From positions 1-64,000 of the forward strand of contig NZ_JAKGUE010000010.1 in assembly GCF_021568795.1 (NCBI RefSeq): a stretch of 64,000 nt of DNA, read 5' to 3'. Position numbers and translations under genes: made by a program. The notes beneath the pieces are model-generated. The model had not been told where the DNA came from, did not search any database, and worked only from the letters and a program-made list of their open reading frames with translations. This DNA is from Dethiosulfovibrio faecalis. GTDB taxonomy: Bacteria; Synergistota; Synergistia; Synergistales; Dethiosulfovibrionaceae. How positions within the stretch are numbered: position 1 is the stretch's first letter; the number at the start of each line of letters is the position of its first letter. Shown in pieces: positions 1 to 9,695 of the stretch.

Positions 1-321
1 ACCGTAGGGGCAATTTACGGCATCGACCAGGATAGACAACCTCTGCGCCGTCGTCACCGCCTCGACCGATACGCTACCCAGCAAGACGTTACGCCCCTGC
101 GAGTAGACGTCATAATCCGTGCCTGATGCCAATGCAGGCAACAGGTACAGGTCCAACGTTTTGTCGGCTGTGGGTGCCGTGGCAAACTGAAAATCTATCT
201 GGATCACGCCGCCTATGCTCCCTCTGAAATCCACCTCTTGAGAGAATGTGGCGGCGGCTGTATTAGCCACCGTCTCCGAGCTGGACACTACTACCGTCTG
301 GTTCTCCGTGATCTGGCTCAT
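1..321 (-). CDS. Phage tail-end protein of unknown function (3' end outside window)
   Basis: The reading frame opens at an ATG at 321 and stays open for 107 codons to the left edge, so only the N-terminal part is visible. The start is supported by an AGGAGG ribosome binding site, and the gene begins 12 bases after the fibre gene's stop. The visible protein starts MSQITENQTVVVSSSETVAN, is rich in Ser, Thr and Val, and looks beta-structured. No family is recognised. Its position after the fibre gene suggests a virion tail-tip or fibre accessory protein, which is inference only. Confidence 0.6.
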   Translation of the reverse strand, partial: MSQITENQTVVVSSSETVANTAAATFSQEVDFRGSIGGVIQIDFQFATAPTADKTLDLYLLPALASGTDYDVYSQGRNVLLGSVSVEAVTTAQRLSILVDAVNCPYG

Positions 322-333
322 GTTTTCGTCCTC

Positions 334-1719
334 CTACTTCTCGATGTGTAACTGCCAATGGGACAGTGCTATCGTTCCCGATCCACCCGTAACCTTGCCC
401 TCGATCTTTGCGGACATGATCGCCGAGGGAACTGACGGAAACGGACAATGTATCTCCACCACTCCGCTGAATGCGACCGCCTGCGTCACGCTCTCTGTGC
501 CTATGGTGATACGGATATCGGCTCCTGTAGCGGTCCCCAGGTCCACATCGGCCAGCAGGATCACCCCGCCACGACCGTCCACGTCCAGCCAGGTCGGCAG
601 GAACGTCGAGGTTCCGAGCTCTGCCCATGAGGTCGAGTTTGTGCTGTTGCCTGTACCAGACCCCACCAGTGGGGGCGCAAACTCATTAACAGGATCGGCC
701 ATGATCTTGAGCCGGTCTACCGTCACCGTTCCTGTCGTGGACAGAGCCTCGACGGTCAGATCCCAGGCCACGCCGTCGATCAGCGTCGAGGTGTCTAGCG
801 TCAGCTTGTTCGTGCCCACACCGGCAAACACCGACGTCTCCGCCGTGATCGTGGTCGTACCGTCGGATAGAGATAGCCTGACTTGGCCAGATCCAGAGCG
901 ACGCAGGAGTACCGATAGCTCAGGCATGTACCAGTCCGACCGCCCTACGATCTGTCCGGTGGCCAATACCTCATAGGCCGTAGCCGTCGTACTGGACGGG
1001 ATAGTCGTGTGGACCAGGGTGAGCATGACGGAGGAGCCGCCGGAGCCAAGTGCGTCCAGCTTAGTCTTGTCCTCTGCACTCATGAGCCCTTTGCCTGCCT
1101 GAGTGGCTACGGGAATCATCCCCGCCAACTGAATCACGGTCAGGTCCTCTGGATCACCAGCCCCAGCACTTACTCTACCCTTGACCGTCTGCGTCGCCAT
1201 GTCAGCCAACTTGGCATTGGAGACTTTGTTATCCCCTATCACCGTCACGCCATCTCCGGTGCTGGTAACATCACCTGAGTGGTCAGGATGGGCATACTTA
1301 TTGGCCTCTGCCTCTATGCCGTCCATCTTGACTTTGTCGGCGTAGGACATCAGCCCGTCCTCGGTTAGGGTCGCCACGTCGGTCTCTGCTTTTGCGTTCC
1401 AAGCCGTCTTTTCGTCGTCAGTCACAAACCGGTGGTCTGCATCCTCGGTAATCATGGTGGCTGGGTGATCGCTAGGGTGAACGTATTTGTTGGCATCTAT
1501 ATCTATGCCATCCAGCTTGATCTTATCCGTAGCGCTCATTAGCCCATCGTCGGTAACAGTGACAACATCAACCCCGGCCTGACTGCTCCAGGCCGTCCGC
1601 TCATCGTCTGTTATGAAGCGATGGTCTGCATCTTCCACAATCATCGTGGCTGGGTGAGTGAGAGGGTGAACGTAGCTACTCCCCCCGCCGCCCCCACCTC
1701 CCTTGCGTCTCAAAGGCAT
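334..1719 (-). CDS. Tail fibre-like protein with tandem 63-residue repeats
   Basis: 461 aa. After a basic start and a run of seven glycines (residues 7-13) come two near-identical 63-residue repeats (16-78 and 79-141), each with HPATMI, DADHRF and GLMS motifs. Two partial copies follow (from about 142, and again near GLMSAEDKTKLD). Repeats of this kind occur in phage tail fibres and receptor-binding proteins, where they form elongated shafts. The rest is Thr/Ser/Gly-rich and probably beta-structured. It overlaps the upstream gene at its start and belongs to the tail operon. A host-recognition role is inferred from repeats and position. Confidence 0.65.
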   Translation of the reverse strand: MPLRRKGGGGGGGSSYVHPLTHPATMIVEDADHRFITDDERTAWSSQAGVDVVTVTDDGLMSATDKIKLDGIDIDANKYVHPSDHPATMITEDADHRFVTDDEKTAWNAKAETDVATLTEDGLMSYADKVKMDGIEAEANKYAHPDHSGDVTSTGDGVTVIGDNKVSNAKLADMATQTVKGRVSAGAGDPEDLTVIQLAGMIPVATQAGKGLMSAEDKTKLDALGSGGSSVMLTLVHTTIPSSTTATAYEVLATGQIVGRSDWYMPELSVLLRRSGSGQVRLSLSDGTTTITAETSVFAGVGTNKLTLDTSTLIDGVAWDLTVEALSTTGTVTVDRLKIMADPVNEFAPPLVGSGTGNSTNSTSWAELGTSTFLPTWLDVDGRGGVILLADVDLGTATGADIRITIGTESVTQAVAFSGVVEIHCPFPSVPSAIMSAKIEGKVTGGSGTIALSHWQLHIEK

Positions 1720-2153
1720 TACTCTACCTCCTCTGCCAGCACCCTAAAAGTACCTCCGAGGGCACTGGACAGGGTGAGCTTTGGAGCCCTCCCCCAAGGG
1801 ATACGCCCCACATAGTCGGCGTGCTCGTCCAAGGGGATAGGATCGCCGCCCATGATAGAGACCGCTCCTACTCCAGCGATGGCGATTACTGACAGGTCGT
1901 ATAGGTCTCCAACCGGGGAGGGGATAACGATGTCCACCGGTACGCCTCCAGTTATGTCAACGTCCTGACTCACCAGCACCTGAGGGGCAGGGGCCGGATC
2001 ATCTGAGGTCTTAACCAGCCCGAGGGCCGCAGGCATAAAAAAAGGCACCGGCTTTTCTTCGCCAGGTGCCCAAAGCTTTGCTCCCCATGACACGGGATAG
2101 TCTTTGTCGTTTCTGTATGTAGGCATGGCAAGAACACAATCCTTTCCTATCAT
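1719..2153 (-). CDS. Hypothetical tail-region protein
   Basis: 144 aa, family not recognised. The first ATG at 2153 overlaps the stop of the preceding gene (ATGA arrangement), which favours translational coupling. A second start at 2126 (MPTYRNDKDYP) has AGGAAAGGA about 13 bases upstream and cannot be excluded. The protein is mainly Val, Pro and Gly rich with no membrane segment. It lies between two tail proteins in one tightly packed operon, so a minor virion protein is likely. Confidence 0.5.
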   Translation of the reverse strand: MIGKDCVLAMPTYRNDKDYPVSWGAKLWAPGEEKPVPFFMPAALGLVKTSDDPAPAPQVLVSQDVDITGGVPVDIVIPSPVGDLYDLSVIAIAGVGAVSIMGGDPIPLDEHADYVGRIPWGRAPKLTLSSALGGTFRVLAEEVE

Positions 2154-3736
2154 CTCAGCTTCTCTTCGTGTGCTGACTCCGCCTCTGCTCTGAGCTCGTC
2201 AAAATCAGCCGCCTTGACCGGGCCAACCCAGATCATTTTTTCTACCGCAGGGTCATGGTCCCAGTCCCGGTCTCTTCCGTAGGTAGTCCCCTCCAAAAAC
2301 ATCTTGGCCTGAGGAGGATATGTGGCCCCTACGGGTAACGACTCTTCTGGAATGTGCATATTTACTCCATAGTTGTGACCTCCCAGTTCAAAGATCGCCA
2401 TGTGTGGAGAGAATTTATTCTCTAGGTACGGTAAAACAGGATAGTAGTACGTGGTCTCCATAAAGGGGGCGAACCATCCCACATCACGCCCCGCCACAAG
2501 ATAACGACTGGTTGACGGACGCTCTATTATTAAAGTGAGGTCGTTCCCCTCGTAGGCCATCGGACCTATCATTTCCTCTTCACTGAAAAGAGTTCTATGG
2601 ACTCCATTGATACGGAACTCGCCGGGAATCACATAATTTAACCCCGAGAACTTAACACCAAACCATGCGGCAGTAGAAACTATCTTCTCGGGCGCCCATT
2701 GCGAAACCTCTTCTAAGGTCACTGGCAAGTATCCCCACGACGCCCTCTTCTCGTTCAAAAGCTCCACTAACCTCGGCAGTTGACTAGCATCCACGGAGAA
2801 CTCTGCCTTGTCTAGCCTTTTGTCCCATGCAGACCAACACTCCTCCGCAGTGTTGAACTGAACCCCGGGGGCCCATTCCGCAAAATTCATTTGCCATGTT
2901 CCTTTGTCCCAATACCACCATGGACAAAGCTCTGGGATTTGGGCATCGATTTTGATAGAGGTTCCACCGAACGCGCCTCCCCAAGCTATCTGTAGCGCCC
3001 CAATACGGAGGGACGACCCCCAAGGGATCTTTAATCGTACCTTCGACACACTCCACGAATCAGACTGGAGGACGTTGTTGAGCTTGCCCGTCTTCCACCA
3101 TCGAATGCCGTCCCGTTCTTCCACAAAGGGGTACAATGTTCGGAAACTTCTACCCTGTTGAGAGGAAAAGGGCCAAGGCGCGGCTGTATTGATGTAAAGG
3201 GGCTCCTCTAGGTCGTGGCTATCATAAACAAAGCTAAATGTCTTGGGATGAAAGGTGCTTTTACTATAGGTTCTATGATCGAACTCTAGGTCATGCGACC
3301 TAGACATGACTACCCAACACTGTGGTGTGTCTAAGAACTCCTCGCCCCAAGTCCCAGAAAAAACCGCGAAGAAAGAAGGGGGATAGACTCCGCTCCCCCA
3401 CCTATCCCAATGGGCTCTTACCATCAGAGAAACCGAGGCAGAAGAGGAGTAGAGAGAGTCGGCGCTCGCAGAGACGGTTTTGCTCTCCCACTCGATCTCC
3501 CCTTCTTCATCCCGAGAAAGAGAAGACAAAAAAGAGAGTTTGCCCTCCGGGAAGTTGCTTTTTTTCGTCATTCCCACGTGAACAGTCACGGGGTCTCTTG
3601 GCAAGTACTTTGATGGTTTAAAAGGGCCTCCAGTCGCCACAATAGGGAGAGGGCCTGATTGTCCAAACGCAAGCGCGTCTCTCCATTCGGGGAGATTGGG
3701 CCCTCTGGCTGAAATAACAGGGGATATAGTTGCCAT
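2150..3736 (-). CDS. Large hypothetical tail protein
   Basis: 528 aa with many Trp, Tyr and Phe residues and no signal peptide or membrane segment. It starts at an ATG that overlaps the stop of the preceding gene (TAATG), with GGAGGAGG upstream. I do not recognise a domain. Its size and place after the tape measure and hub-like proteins fit a tail-tip, baseplate or fibre-attachment component. That role is inferred from gene order only. Confidence 0.55.
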   Translation of the reverse strand: MATISPVISARGPNLPEWRDALAFGQSGPLPIVATGGPFKPSKYLPRDPVTVHVGMTKKSNFPEGKLSFLSSLSRDEEGEIEWESKTVSASADSLYSSSASVSLMVRAHWDRWGSGVYPPSFFAVFSGTWGEEFLDTPQCWVVMSRSHDLEFDHRTYSKSTFHPKTFSFVYDSHDLEEPLYINTAAPWPFSSQQGRSFRTLYPFVEERDGIRWWKTGKLNNVLQSDSWSVSKVRLKIPWGSSLRIGALQIAWGGAFGGTSIKIDAQIPELCPWWYWDKGTWQMNFAEWAPGVQFNTAEECWSAWDKRLDKAEFSVDASQLPRLVELLNEKRASWGYLPVTLEEVSQWAPEKIVSTAAWFGVKFSGLNYVIPGEFRINGVHRTLFSEEEMIGPMAYEGNDLTLIIERPSTSRYLVAGRDVGWFAPFMETTYYYPVLPYLENKFSPHMAIFELGGHNYGVNMHIPEESLPVGATYPPQAKMFLEGTTYGRDRDWDHDPAVEKMIWVGPVKAADFDELRAEAESAHEEKLR

Positions 3737-5991
3737 TAGCCGATCAGTCCTCCTCCGGGGTCCTCTGGTTCAGCAGAGCCCCCTACTTCTGTAGATAAAG
3801 CCCATCCATCCACGAGGGGGGAGACTAAGACCTTATGAGCCCCGGTCAATACAACCCCGCGCAGTACTGGGTGGCTCGGATCATCTATTTTTTCTATTGG
3901 GATTTCGACGGGGTCTCCTACTGGCGGGGGGTTCTCCCCTTCGGCGATGGCGTCATCGGGGACGTTATACCCTAGCCTAAACCCCGAGACGACAAGAACA
4001 TACCCCAAGATCTTGCTGGCTCCCCTTTTGACCTCCCAATCAAGATCAACTACCATGGGGTAACACTGGGGGTCGCCTCTCGGGGTTATGTTTAGCGGGC
4101 CTAGCTCCACTTCTAGAGAGGGATCTCGTGGGGTCCTTTCCACAGAGCCAAAACTGACCGCCGCCTCTTGAGGTCTTTCTAAGATCGTCCAAGTGATCTC
4201 CCTTCCTGACGGGCGAGCTAACAAAACGGTAGCGCCAACAGGGATATTATCGCGTCCGGAAGCAAGTCCCCGCTCGGCGCGAACTTTTCTCCCGCCCCCT
4301 AGATCTACCAGGTATCTCCCTTGGCTGATAAGCCCTGCCACCTTCCCCCTGTCGACGTTAGTCGTAGTCCGCCCATGTTTTTTGATTAGATCAATAACAG
4401 CCTCCGCTACCTTAGGAACTCCAAGTAGGGCTTTTTTTGTTTCTTCTAGCCGGGGTTCTGTTTCCAGTTCAACAAACATAGTGTTCTCTGGTAATCTTAC
4501 CTCTACGGCAGACACCCACCACTTCCGGTTACGCCAATGAACCTCGTACCCCGGGCAGGTGGAATAGTCTGGGGCCCCTTGCCCCATCGAAATTTCTAAC
4601 CGAGCCTTTCTGATCCGCGAACACTCCGCCAATTCCCCCCGAGCGTATCGCTTCAACGTCTCCATGTCCGCTATCCCTACCACTGAAATCTCTTTACGAA
4701 TTTCGCCAAGAGCGCTAATAGATTCACTGTCCTTTGCTGTCGCCTCTAAGTGTACCGAGTGTATCTTTTGTGGAGGCGCTTTTATCAGCGGTTCGACGGA
4801 TGCCCCCCCGACAGTAGCCCCTCCGTCAGGAACCCACCGCCACGCAATATCTTGGGCACGATTGACCACGTACCAGTCCCATTTCCAATGATCTGAAACA
4901 ACTCTTTCGTCTGGCAGGACTCCCTCTTTCACCGATCGATAGACACGAGTCCTTGTTTTTGAGACATTAACCATCGGTCGCTGTAGAGGGGACTTTGTTT
5001 TCTCTTCCTCTTGGATCGTCGTCGTTACCTCGGAATAACCAGCCAAGTTGACGCTCCCGCTAGTCTCCTCTATTCGTTTTTGAGACAACCCCCATTGCAG
5101 GACGTCATCTTCAGGATCATCCACCCACCAATCCCACCGAGACAGGACTACTCTTTTCGTGTAGCTGTACACGTTGTCGCTTGAGACGGAAAAAAGGATT
5201 TCGGTTTCTTCTCTCTCTTGCTTGTTCGGGTCTTCGTTGTCTGGAGAGAGGACAATTTTAGTGTACTTGGTGCAATATCCATAATCGTCGTACTCCCACC
5301 GCTCCGTCTGGTCGATCCCTGACTCCGAATCTTCTTCCTTCCGGAAAGTCATCTGATCCCCCGTGGCCTCCCACGAGATGGTAAGCCCCCCTAGCTCTTC
5401 CTCCCCTGAGGTGGAGGACAGCCCCTGCGTCTGTACCCACTCGTCATGTACAGAAACTGTAACTACATTTGCATACCCCCCGGGGTCGTCCTCGACTGTA
5501 GCAGACAGAACCCAGCCGTCGTCTATTTCGACTTGAGAATCAGAAGAGGGAAAAGCCCCCCACCCTGTCCCGTTAAAAAGCAGAACTCCACCAGAAGACA
5601 GCAAAACTATTCTCACAAGGTCTTTCCAATTTACCTCTGATTCGGGGGGGTATCCTCTCCCGAAGAAAACCCCCCCATAACTGACTGAGAACCCTGTCCG
5701 TTCCAACACGGAGAACATTGTATCAGCAAGATAAAACTCTTCAATTCCCCCGTCAGTCGGCCCGATCAAAACCTCTGCCAGTATAGCCGTTGCAGGGTCT
5801 GACACAGAGAGAGTGTAGATCCCCGTCGCTTCGTCAAAGGTTCTCCCTGATACATAGCAAGCATAAGGCAGGGTTATACTTGTCCCTACGGGGATATCTT
5901 CCAAAGTCGTAATTTCCCCCGAGATAATCCCGAATCGGTTCGCCCTTGCGTTCAAGGCCAAGCACTTTGACATATTCAGCTCGATTGCCAC
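3736..5991 (-). CDS. Putative tail-tip or baseplate hub protein
   Basis: 751 aa, beginning at a GTG with GGAGG about 10 bases upstream. The N-terminal half is beta-rich and acidic. The region around residues 430-620 runs from an Ala/Arg-rich helical stretch into a Gly-rich beta segment (LGGGRKVRAERG, IPVGATVLLARPSG), resembling the small barrel inserts of phage hub proteins. No family can be named with confidence. Its place two genes after the tape measure and its length match the hub or tail-associated protein of siphophages. It overlaps the preceding gene by 16 bases. Confidence 0.5.
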   Translation of the reverse strand: MAIELNMSKCLALNARANRFGIISGEITTLEDIPVGTSITLPYACYVSGRTFDEATGIYTLSVSDPATAILAEVLIGPTDGGIEEFYLADTMFSVLERTGFSVSYGGVFFGRGYPPESEVNWKDLVRIVLLSSGGVLLFNGTGWGAFPSSDSQVEIDDGWVLSATVEDDPGGYANVVTVSVHDEWVQTQGLSSTSGEEELGGLTISWEATGDQMTFRKEEDSESGIDQTERWEYDDYGYCTKYTKIVLSPDNEDPNKQEREETEILFSVSSDNVYSYTKRVVLSRWDWWVDDPEDDVLQWGLSQKRIEETSGSVNLAGYSEVTTTIQEEEKTKSPLQRPMVNVSKTRTRVYRSVKEGVLPDERVVSDHWKWDWYVVNRAQDIAWRWVPDGGATVGGASVEPLIKAPPQKIHSVHLEATAKDSESISALGEIRKEISVVGIADMETLKRYARGELAECSRIRKARLEISMGQGAPDYSTCPGYEVHWRNRKWWVSAVEVRLPENTMFVELETEPRLEETKKALLGVPKVAEAVIDLIKKHGRTTTNVDRGKVAGLISQGRYLVDLGGGRKVRAERGLASGRDNIPVGATVLLARPSGREITWTILERPQEAAVSFGSVERTPRDPSLEVELGPLNITPRGDPQCYPMVVDLDWEVKRGASKILGYVLVVSGFRLGYNVPDDAIAEGENPPPVGDPVEIPIEKIDDPSHPVLRGVVLTGAHKVLVSPLVDGWALSTEVGGSAEPEDPGGGLIG

Positions 5992-6323
5992 CGGCTCTCC
6001 ACCTCCTCCAAGGTGATCTCGTACTCTCCGATTAGCGCCGTCGGTTGGCTTATCTCAGAGATCCCCGTTATGTAGACATTCGCGCGTTCTCCATCCCTGT
6101 CGGTAAAGGATATAGGGGTTACCCCCTTGTTCAGGAGTAGGGGCATTATGTCTCCACAGGGGGCGACAACCCTCCATGTCCTTACAATTCGGGCCGTCCC
6201 TATCGCCAACAAAGTCCCGTCTAAAGCCCTTTTATAAGAGGTCAAAACCTTGGGGGTCATTGTGCAATTCCCCGGTGTGGGCTGGTACAGGGGGACAAGC
6301 TCGTCGAACTGTATCTCCTGCAT
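5976..6323 (-). CDS. Small tail protein downstream of tape measure
   Basis: 115 aa. The ATG at 6323 overlaps the tape-measure stop (TGATG) and has GGGGGAGG six bases upstream, so it is preferred over an in-frame GTG three bases earlier. The protein starts MQEIQFDELVPLYQPTPGNC and ends near LIGEYEITLEEVESRWQSS. No family is recognised. A short gene directly after the tape measure is often the distal tail or tail-tip adaptor protein, which is the likely role here. Confidence 0.5.
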   Translation of the reverse strand: MQEIQFDELVPLYQPTPGNCTMTPKVLTSYKRALDGTLLAIGTARIVRTWRVVAPCGDIMPLLLNKGVTPISFTDRDGERANVYITGISEISQPTALIGEYEITLEEVESRWQSS

Positions 6324-9300
6324 CACAAGCCTCCCCCTTTCTCGGCCAATTCTTGGGCAAGCGTCCCCGTCGTCCCGCTAGTAGCGGCTTGGGAAGAGCT
6401 GTTTTTTATCGACGACTGCATCCCCGCTATTTTTTTCTCTAATCTTGCAAAAGAGGCCGAGAGAGATCTATCTATCCCCTTTGCCATGGCGTTCCCCATT
6501 GCAGTTCCCAGTATCGTGCCAGAGGCTTCCAGCGCAGGGGCAGACTTTTGAAGAATCTGATTTATCCCCCTTACAATGGTTTCCCCCATAACTCCGGCAG
6601 AAACAGACAGACTTTTTGTGATTCCCGAAAGGGGAATTTCCATAGAGGACAACCCCCGGGATAACACTCCCTGGATCTCTCTCACGACCACGGTTGCCTC
6701 TGTTGAAAGAGTGGCCCCGACCGATTTTAGGTTTTTCATGGGCTCTCCTCCATCAAAACCTATTCCTACGGGAGAAGCGGGGCTCGCCGCCCCGTCTGCT
6801 TTTTTGGAGGATATGCTGTCAAAAAGATCTACCGACTGCCTCCGTATAGTTGCAAAAGTCTTATCAAAAACCTCGGTAACGGCTTTCCCGTTCTGCGTCC
6901 AGGAGGTAACAATTTCTTTCTCGTTCTCTTCGTTCATTTGTCGATATCCTGCCGAGACGAGCGCCTTTATCCTTTGGACCTCCTTGTCTATTTGAGCGAA
7001 ATCGCCCCCCTGGAAAAGTGTCTTTTTGCCGTCGATCCAGCTCTCTTCCTGCGACGTCTTAGCAATCCCCGAGAGTTCTGCTTCCCCTGCATCTTTCGCC
7101 GCTTTCAAAGCCTTTGAAATTTCTTCAAAGAGCTTTCCTCCTCCTCTTTTCCCTGCGTCGGTCAACGCCCGTACAAAGGCGTCTGCCAGATGCGGGTTTT
7201 TATTCTTGAGCTCCGATTCCAGATGGGAAGCCTCTTTTATCACCTGCTCCCGGAACGTCTCCATTGCGTTATCTCTTGGGGTCCCAAAGCTGGAAATAGC
7301 TTCTTCCGCTTGCTGTCGGGCGACCAGTATATTTTTATCCAGGTTTTTTAGAGCTTGTTTTAACGCCTCTCCATCTGTCATTTCCTCTAAGGGCGTTCCG
7401 ATTCCACCTCTGAGCTTGGATGAGACTGCCTTTATAAGGGCATCTCCTCCAGACATCCCCATCTTCTCCATAGCAGACACGAAAGCGGTAGCCATATACG
7501 GGCTACTTTCTTCGAACTGGTCTTTTATCCCAATGACCGTCTTCAAGAGCTCTTCTTTCATGACGGCCCCAGCCTCAGAAGACGATAGACCAAAGACCTC
7601 CATAGCCTTTTTCCCCTTGGCCTGGACCTCTTTGGACATCGCCCGGACCTTTTCCAAGGCGGCCCCCAGCTCGTCTACGCCGAGAGGAGAGAACCCCTTC
7701 TGTAGGGCGTCATTTCCTCTCCCCAGCTCCTCGCCCATCAGGTCCACCGCCTGGGCTACGACTTTCCTCGTCGACTCCGGCATATCTCCCAGCCCCTGGA
7801 GGACGTAGCTCTTTATGTCTTGCCCTGCTTTTCCGGCTTCCTGGGCCAGTTGCTTTATCTTGTCTCCATAGACCGCCATGACGTTCTCGATCGAGAACGT
7901 CCCAGCTTCGGCCTGTTCTTTCATCTTGTCTATGTTGCGCTGAGTCTCTTCTGCCGACTTTTTGGCTTCCTCTTTCGCCTTGATGGACGCATCCGCCATT
8001 TCCCGATAGTACGGGGGGAGTTTTGCCAGGGCCTCGGCGTTCCCTTTGACCGCCTCGGTATAATTACGGGCGTTTTCCTCCATCTGGTCGGCGCTCTCTT
8101 TTGCGTCCCAGGCTTCGTCTTGAGCTTTGGAGAAGTCATATAGCTTTTTTGTGAGTACCCCCACAGTGACTCCCAGCGCCGCAAACAAGCCGCCCAGAGG
8201 GGTGGTCATCAGGGGGATGATAGCCGCATTCAAAAGCCAGATAAGCTTTTCCCCCAACAGGGCAATGTTCCCGCAAACAGTAATAATTTTTCCCGTTGCC
8301 CAAAGTCCCGTGATGGCAAGGGCAAGGCCCTTGAAGTTGTTTATCAACCAGCCCCAGGGGATCATGTCTCCTAAATCCTTCAACGCCCCCACGAGCTTTG
8401 AGACTCCCTCGCCAAAGTTCTCGAACCCTTTGGAGATCTCTTCAACGTCCAGGCTGTTCAGTTTGTCTTTGAACTCATCGACCGATCCCATGCCGGAGCC
8501 GAGCCCGTCGAAGAACGCCTTTACCGAGTCGCCGAGGACTCCGGTCTCTTTCGCCCACGTGTTGAAGGAGTCTATGATCTCCTTCACGGTCCCGATAACG
8601 CCCTTGGCGTTTTCCTTCATGCCGTCAAAGGTAATCATCATCGTCTCGCTGAGGGCAGACTGGACCTCTTTCAGCTTGTTGTTCCAGCTCTCCATCTGCT
8701 TCGCCAGGAGCTCTTGAGTCGTGCCAGTCTTGCCCATCTGGGCCTCTAGGTCCTTGAGCTTATCGGCCATTCCCGCCAGAGTGAGCCCCGCCGTAGCCCC
8801 CTCTGTTCCGAAGATACGCGCGGCATCGGCGGCGTCCATGCCCGAGTCTTTCAGCTGTCTAAAAATCTCGTCCAGGGGGCGGAGCTTCCCTGTCGCCGTG
8901 TCGTATGCTTTCACTCCCAACCGACTTAGCACCTTGGCCGCTTCGTCTGTCGGGTCGATCAGTTTCAGCATGACTGACCGGAGGCTCGTCCCTATCTGGG
9001 ACCCGTCAAGCCCCGCGTCGGCAAGAGTGGACATGGCCGCCGCTGTAGTCTCCAAAGACAGCCCCAGCTTTGACGCCACGGGCCCGACGTATCTTAGCGC
9101 GCTCTGGAATTTCTCCATGGTCATCATGGATGATGATATGGAGTTGTTGAACACGTCGGTAACTCTCTCCGACTCCGACGCCTCTAGGCTGTAGCTCTTG
9201 AGTGCCATTACCACGGCGTTCGCCGACTCTCCCAGGTCGTAGTTCTGCGCAATGCTAAGGGATACGACGCTCTGGACCGAGTCCATGACCTGCCCGGCGT

Positions 9301-9691
9301 TGAACCCGGCAGAGGAGAGGGAATACATGGCAGACGCCGCGTCGGAGGCCGAAACAGGAAGGTCGGCCCCCAATTGCCTGGCCACGTCGGTCATGCTCTG
9401 GAGCTCCTCCGCAGTCGCGCCGGAGACCCCTTGCACCTTCAACATGGCTTCCTCGAAATCTCCACCGATGGAGAGAGAGGCGGCGGTCAACCCTGCAACG
9501 GTGGAGGACACAGCCGCGACTCCGGCGGTGAGCCCCTTCATGAGAGGGTCAAAAACCGTCCCCATGCTCTTGCCCATCCCAGAGATCTTTTTCCCCATGG
9601 ACCCGACGCTATCGGCGAGCCCGTCCAGGCTCTTGACTGCCCCGGATACTTCCGCACCTATCTTGATCCATATTTCTCCGCCACCCGGCAT
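6323..9691 (-). CDS. Phage tail tape measure protein (TP901 type)
   Basis: 1122 aa, the longest gene of the prophage. The N-terminal 350 residues show the TP901 tape-measure core: Gly/Ala/Ser-rich helices with GDFEEAMLKVQGVSGAT and ADAGLDGSQIGTSLRSVMLKL. The middle (about 450-515) is strongly hydrophobic, as usual for proteins that later enter the host membrane. The rest is long helical, coiled-coil-like sequence rich in Lys, Glu and Ala. The protein sets tail length and is packed inside the tail tube. GGAGGTGA precedes the ATG. Its position after the frameshifting chaperone genes is the conserved siphophage order. Confidence 0.93.
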   Translation of the reverse strand: MPGGGEIWIKIGAEVSGAVKSLDGLADSVGSMGKKISGMGKSMGTVFDPLMKGLTAGVAAVSSTVAGLTAASLSIGGDFEEAMLKVQGVSGATAEELQSMTDVARQLGADLPVSASDAASAMYSLSSAGFNAGQVMDSVQSVVSLSIAQNYDLGESANAVVMALKSYSLEASESERVTDVFNNSISSSMMTMEKFQSALRYVGPVASKLGLSLETTAAAMSTLADAGLDGSQIGTSLRSVMLKLIDPTDEAAKVLSRLGVKAYDTATGKLRPLDEIFRQLKDSGMDAADAARIFGTEGATAGLTLAGMADKLKDLEAQMGKTGTTQELLAKQMESWNNKLKEVQSALSETMMITFDGMKENAKGVIGTVKEIIDSFNTWAKETGVLGDSVKAFFDGLGSGMGSVDEFKDKLNSLDVEEISKGFENFGEGVSKLVGALKDLGDMIPWGWLINNFKGLALAITGLWATGKIITVCGNIALLGEKLIWLLNAAIIPLMTTPLGGLFAALGVTVGVLTKKLYDFSKAQDEAWDAKESADQMEENARNYTEAVKGNAEALAKLPPYYREMADASIKAKEEAKKSAEETQRNIDKMKEQAEAGTFSIENVMAVYGDKIKQLAQEAGKAGQDIKSYVLQGLGDMPESTRKVVAQAVDLMGEELGRGNDALQKGFSPLGVDELGAALEKVRAMSKEVQAKGKKAMEVFGLSSSEAGAVMKEELLKTVIGIKDQFEESSPYMATAFVSAMEKMGMSGGDALIKAVSSKLRGGIGTPLEEMTDGEALKQALKNLDKNILVARQQAEEAISSFGTPRDNAMETFREQVIKEASHLESELKNKNPHLADAFVRALTDAGKRGGGKLFEEISKALKAAKDAGEAELSGIAKTSQEESWIDGKKTLFQGGDFAQIDKEVQRIKALVSAGYRQMNEENEKEIVTSWTQNGKAVTEVFDKTFATIRRQSVDLFDSISSKKADGAASPASPVGIGFDGGEPMKNLKSVGATLSTEATVVVREIQGVLSRGLSSMEIPLSGITKSLSVSAGVMGETIVRGINQILQKSAPALEASGTILGTAMGNAMAKGIDRSLSASFARLEKKIAGMQSSIKNSSSQAATSGTTGTLAQELAEKGGGL

Positions 9692-9695
9692 ACCG

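Noticed and set aside
1297-1674. Tail-fibre repeats as a mobile element or CRISPR
   Set aside because: The repeats are in frame and code for a repeated protein module.
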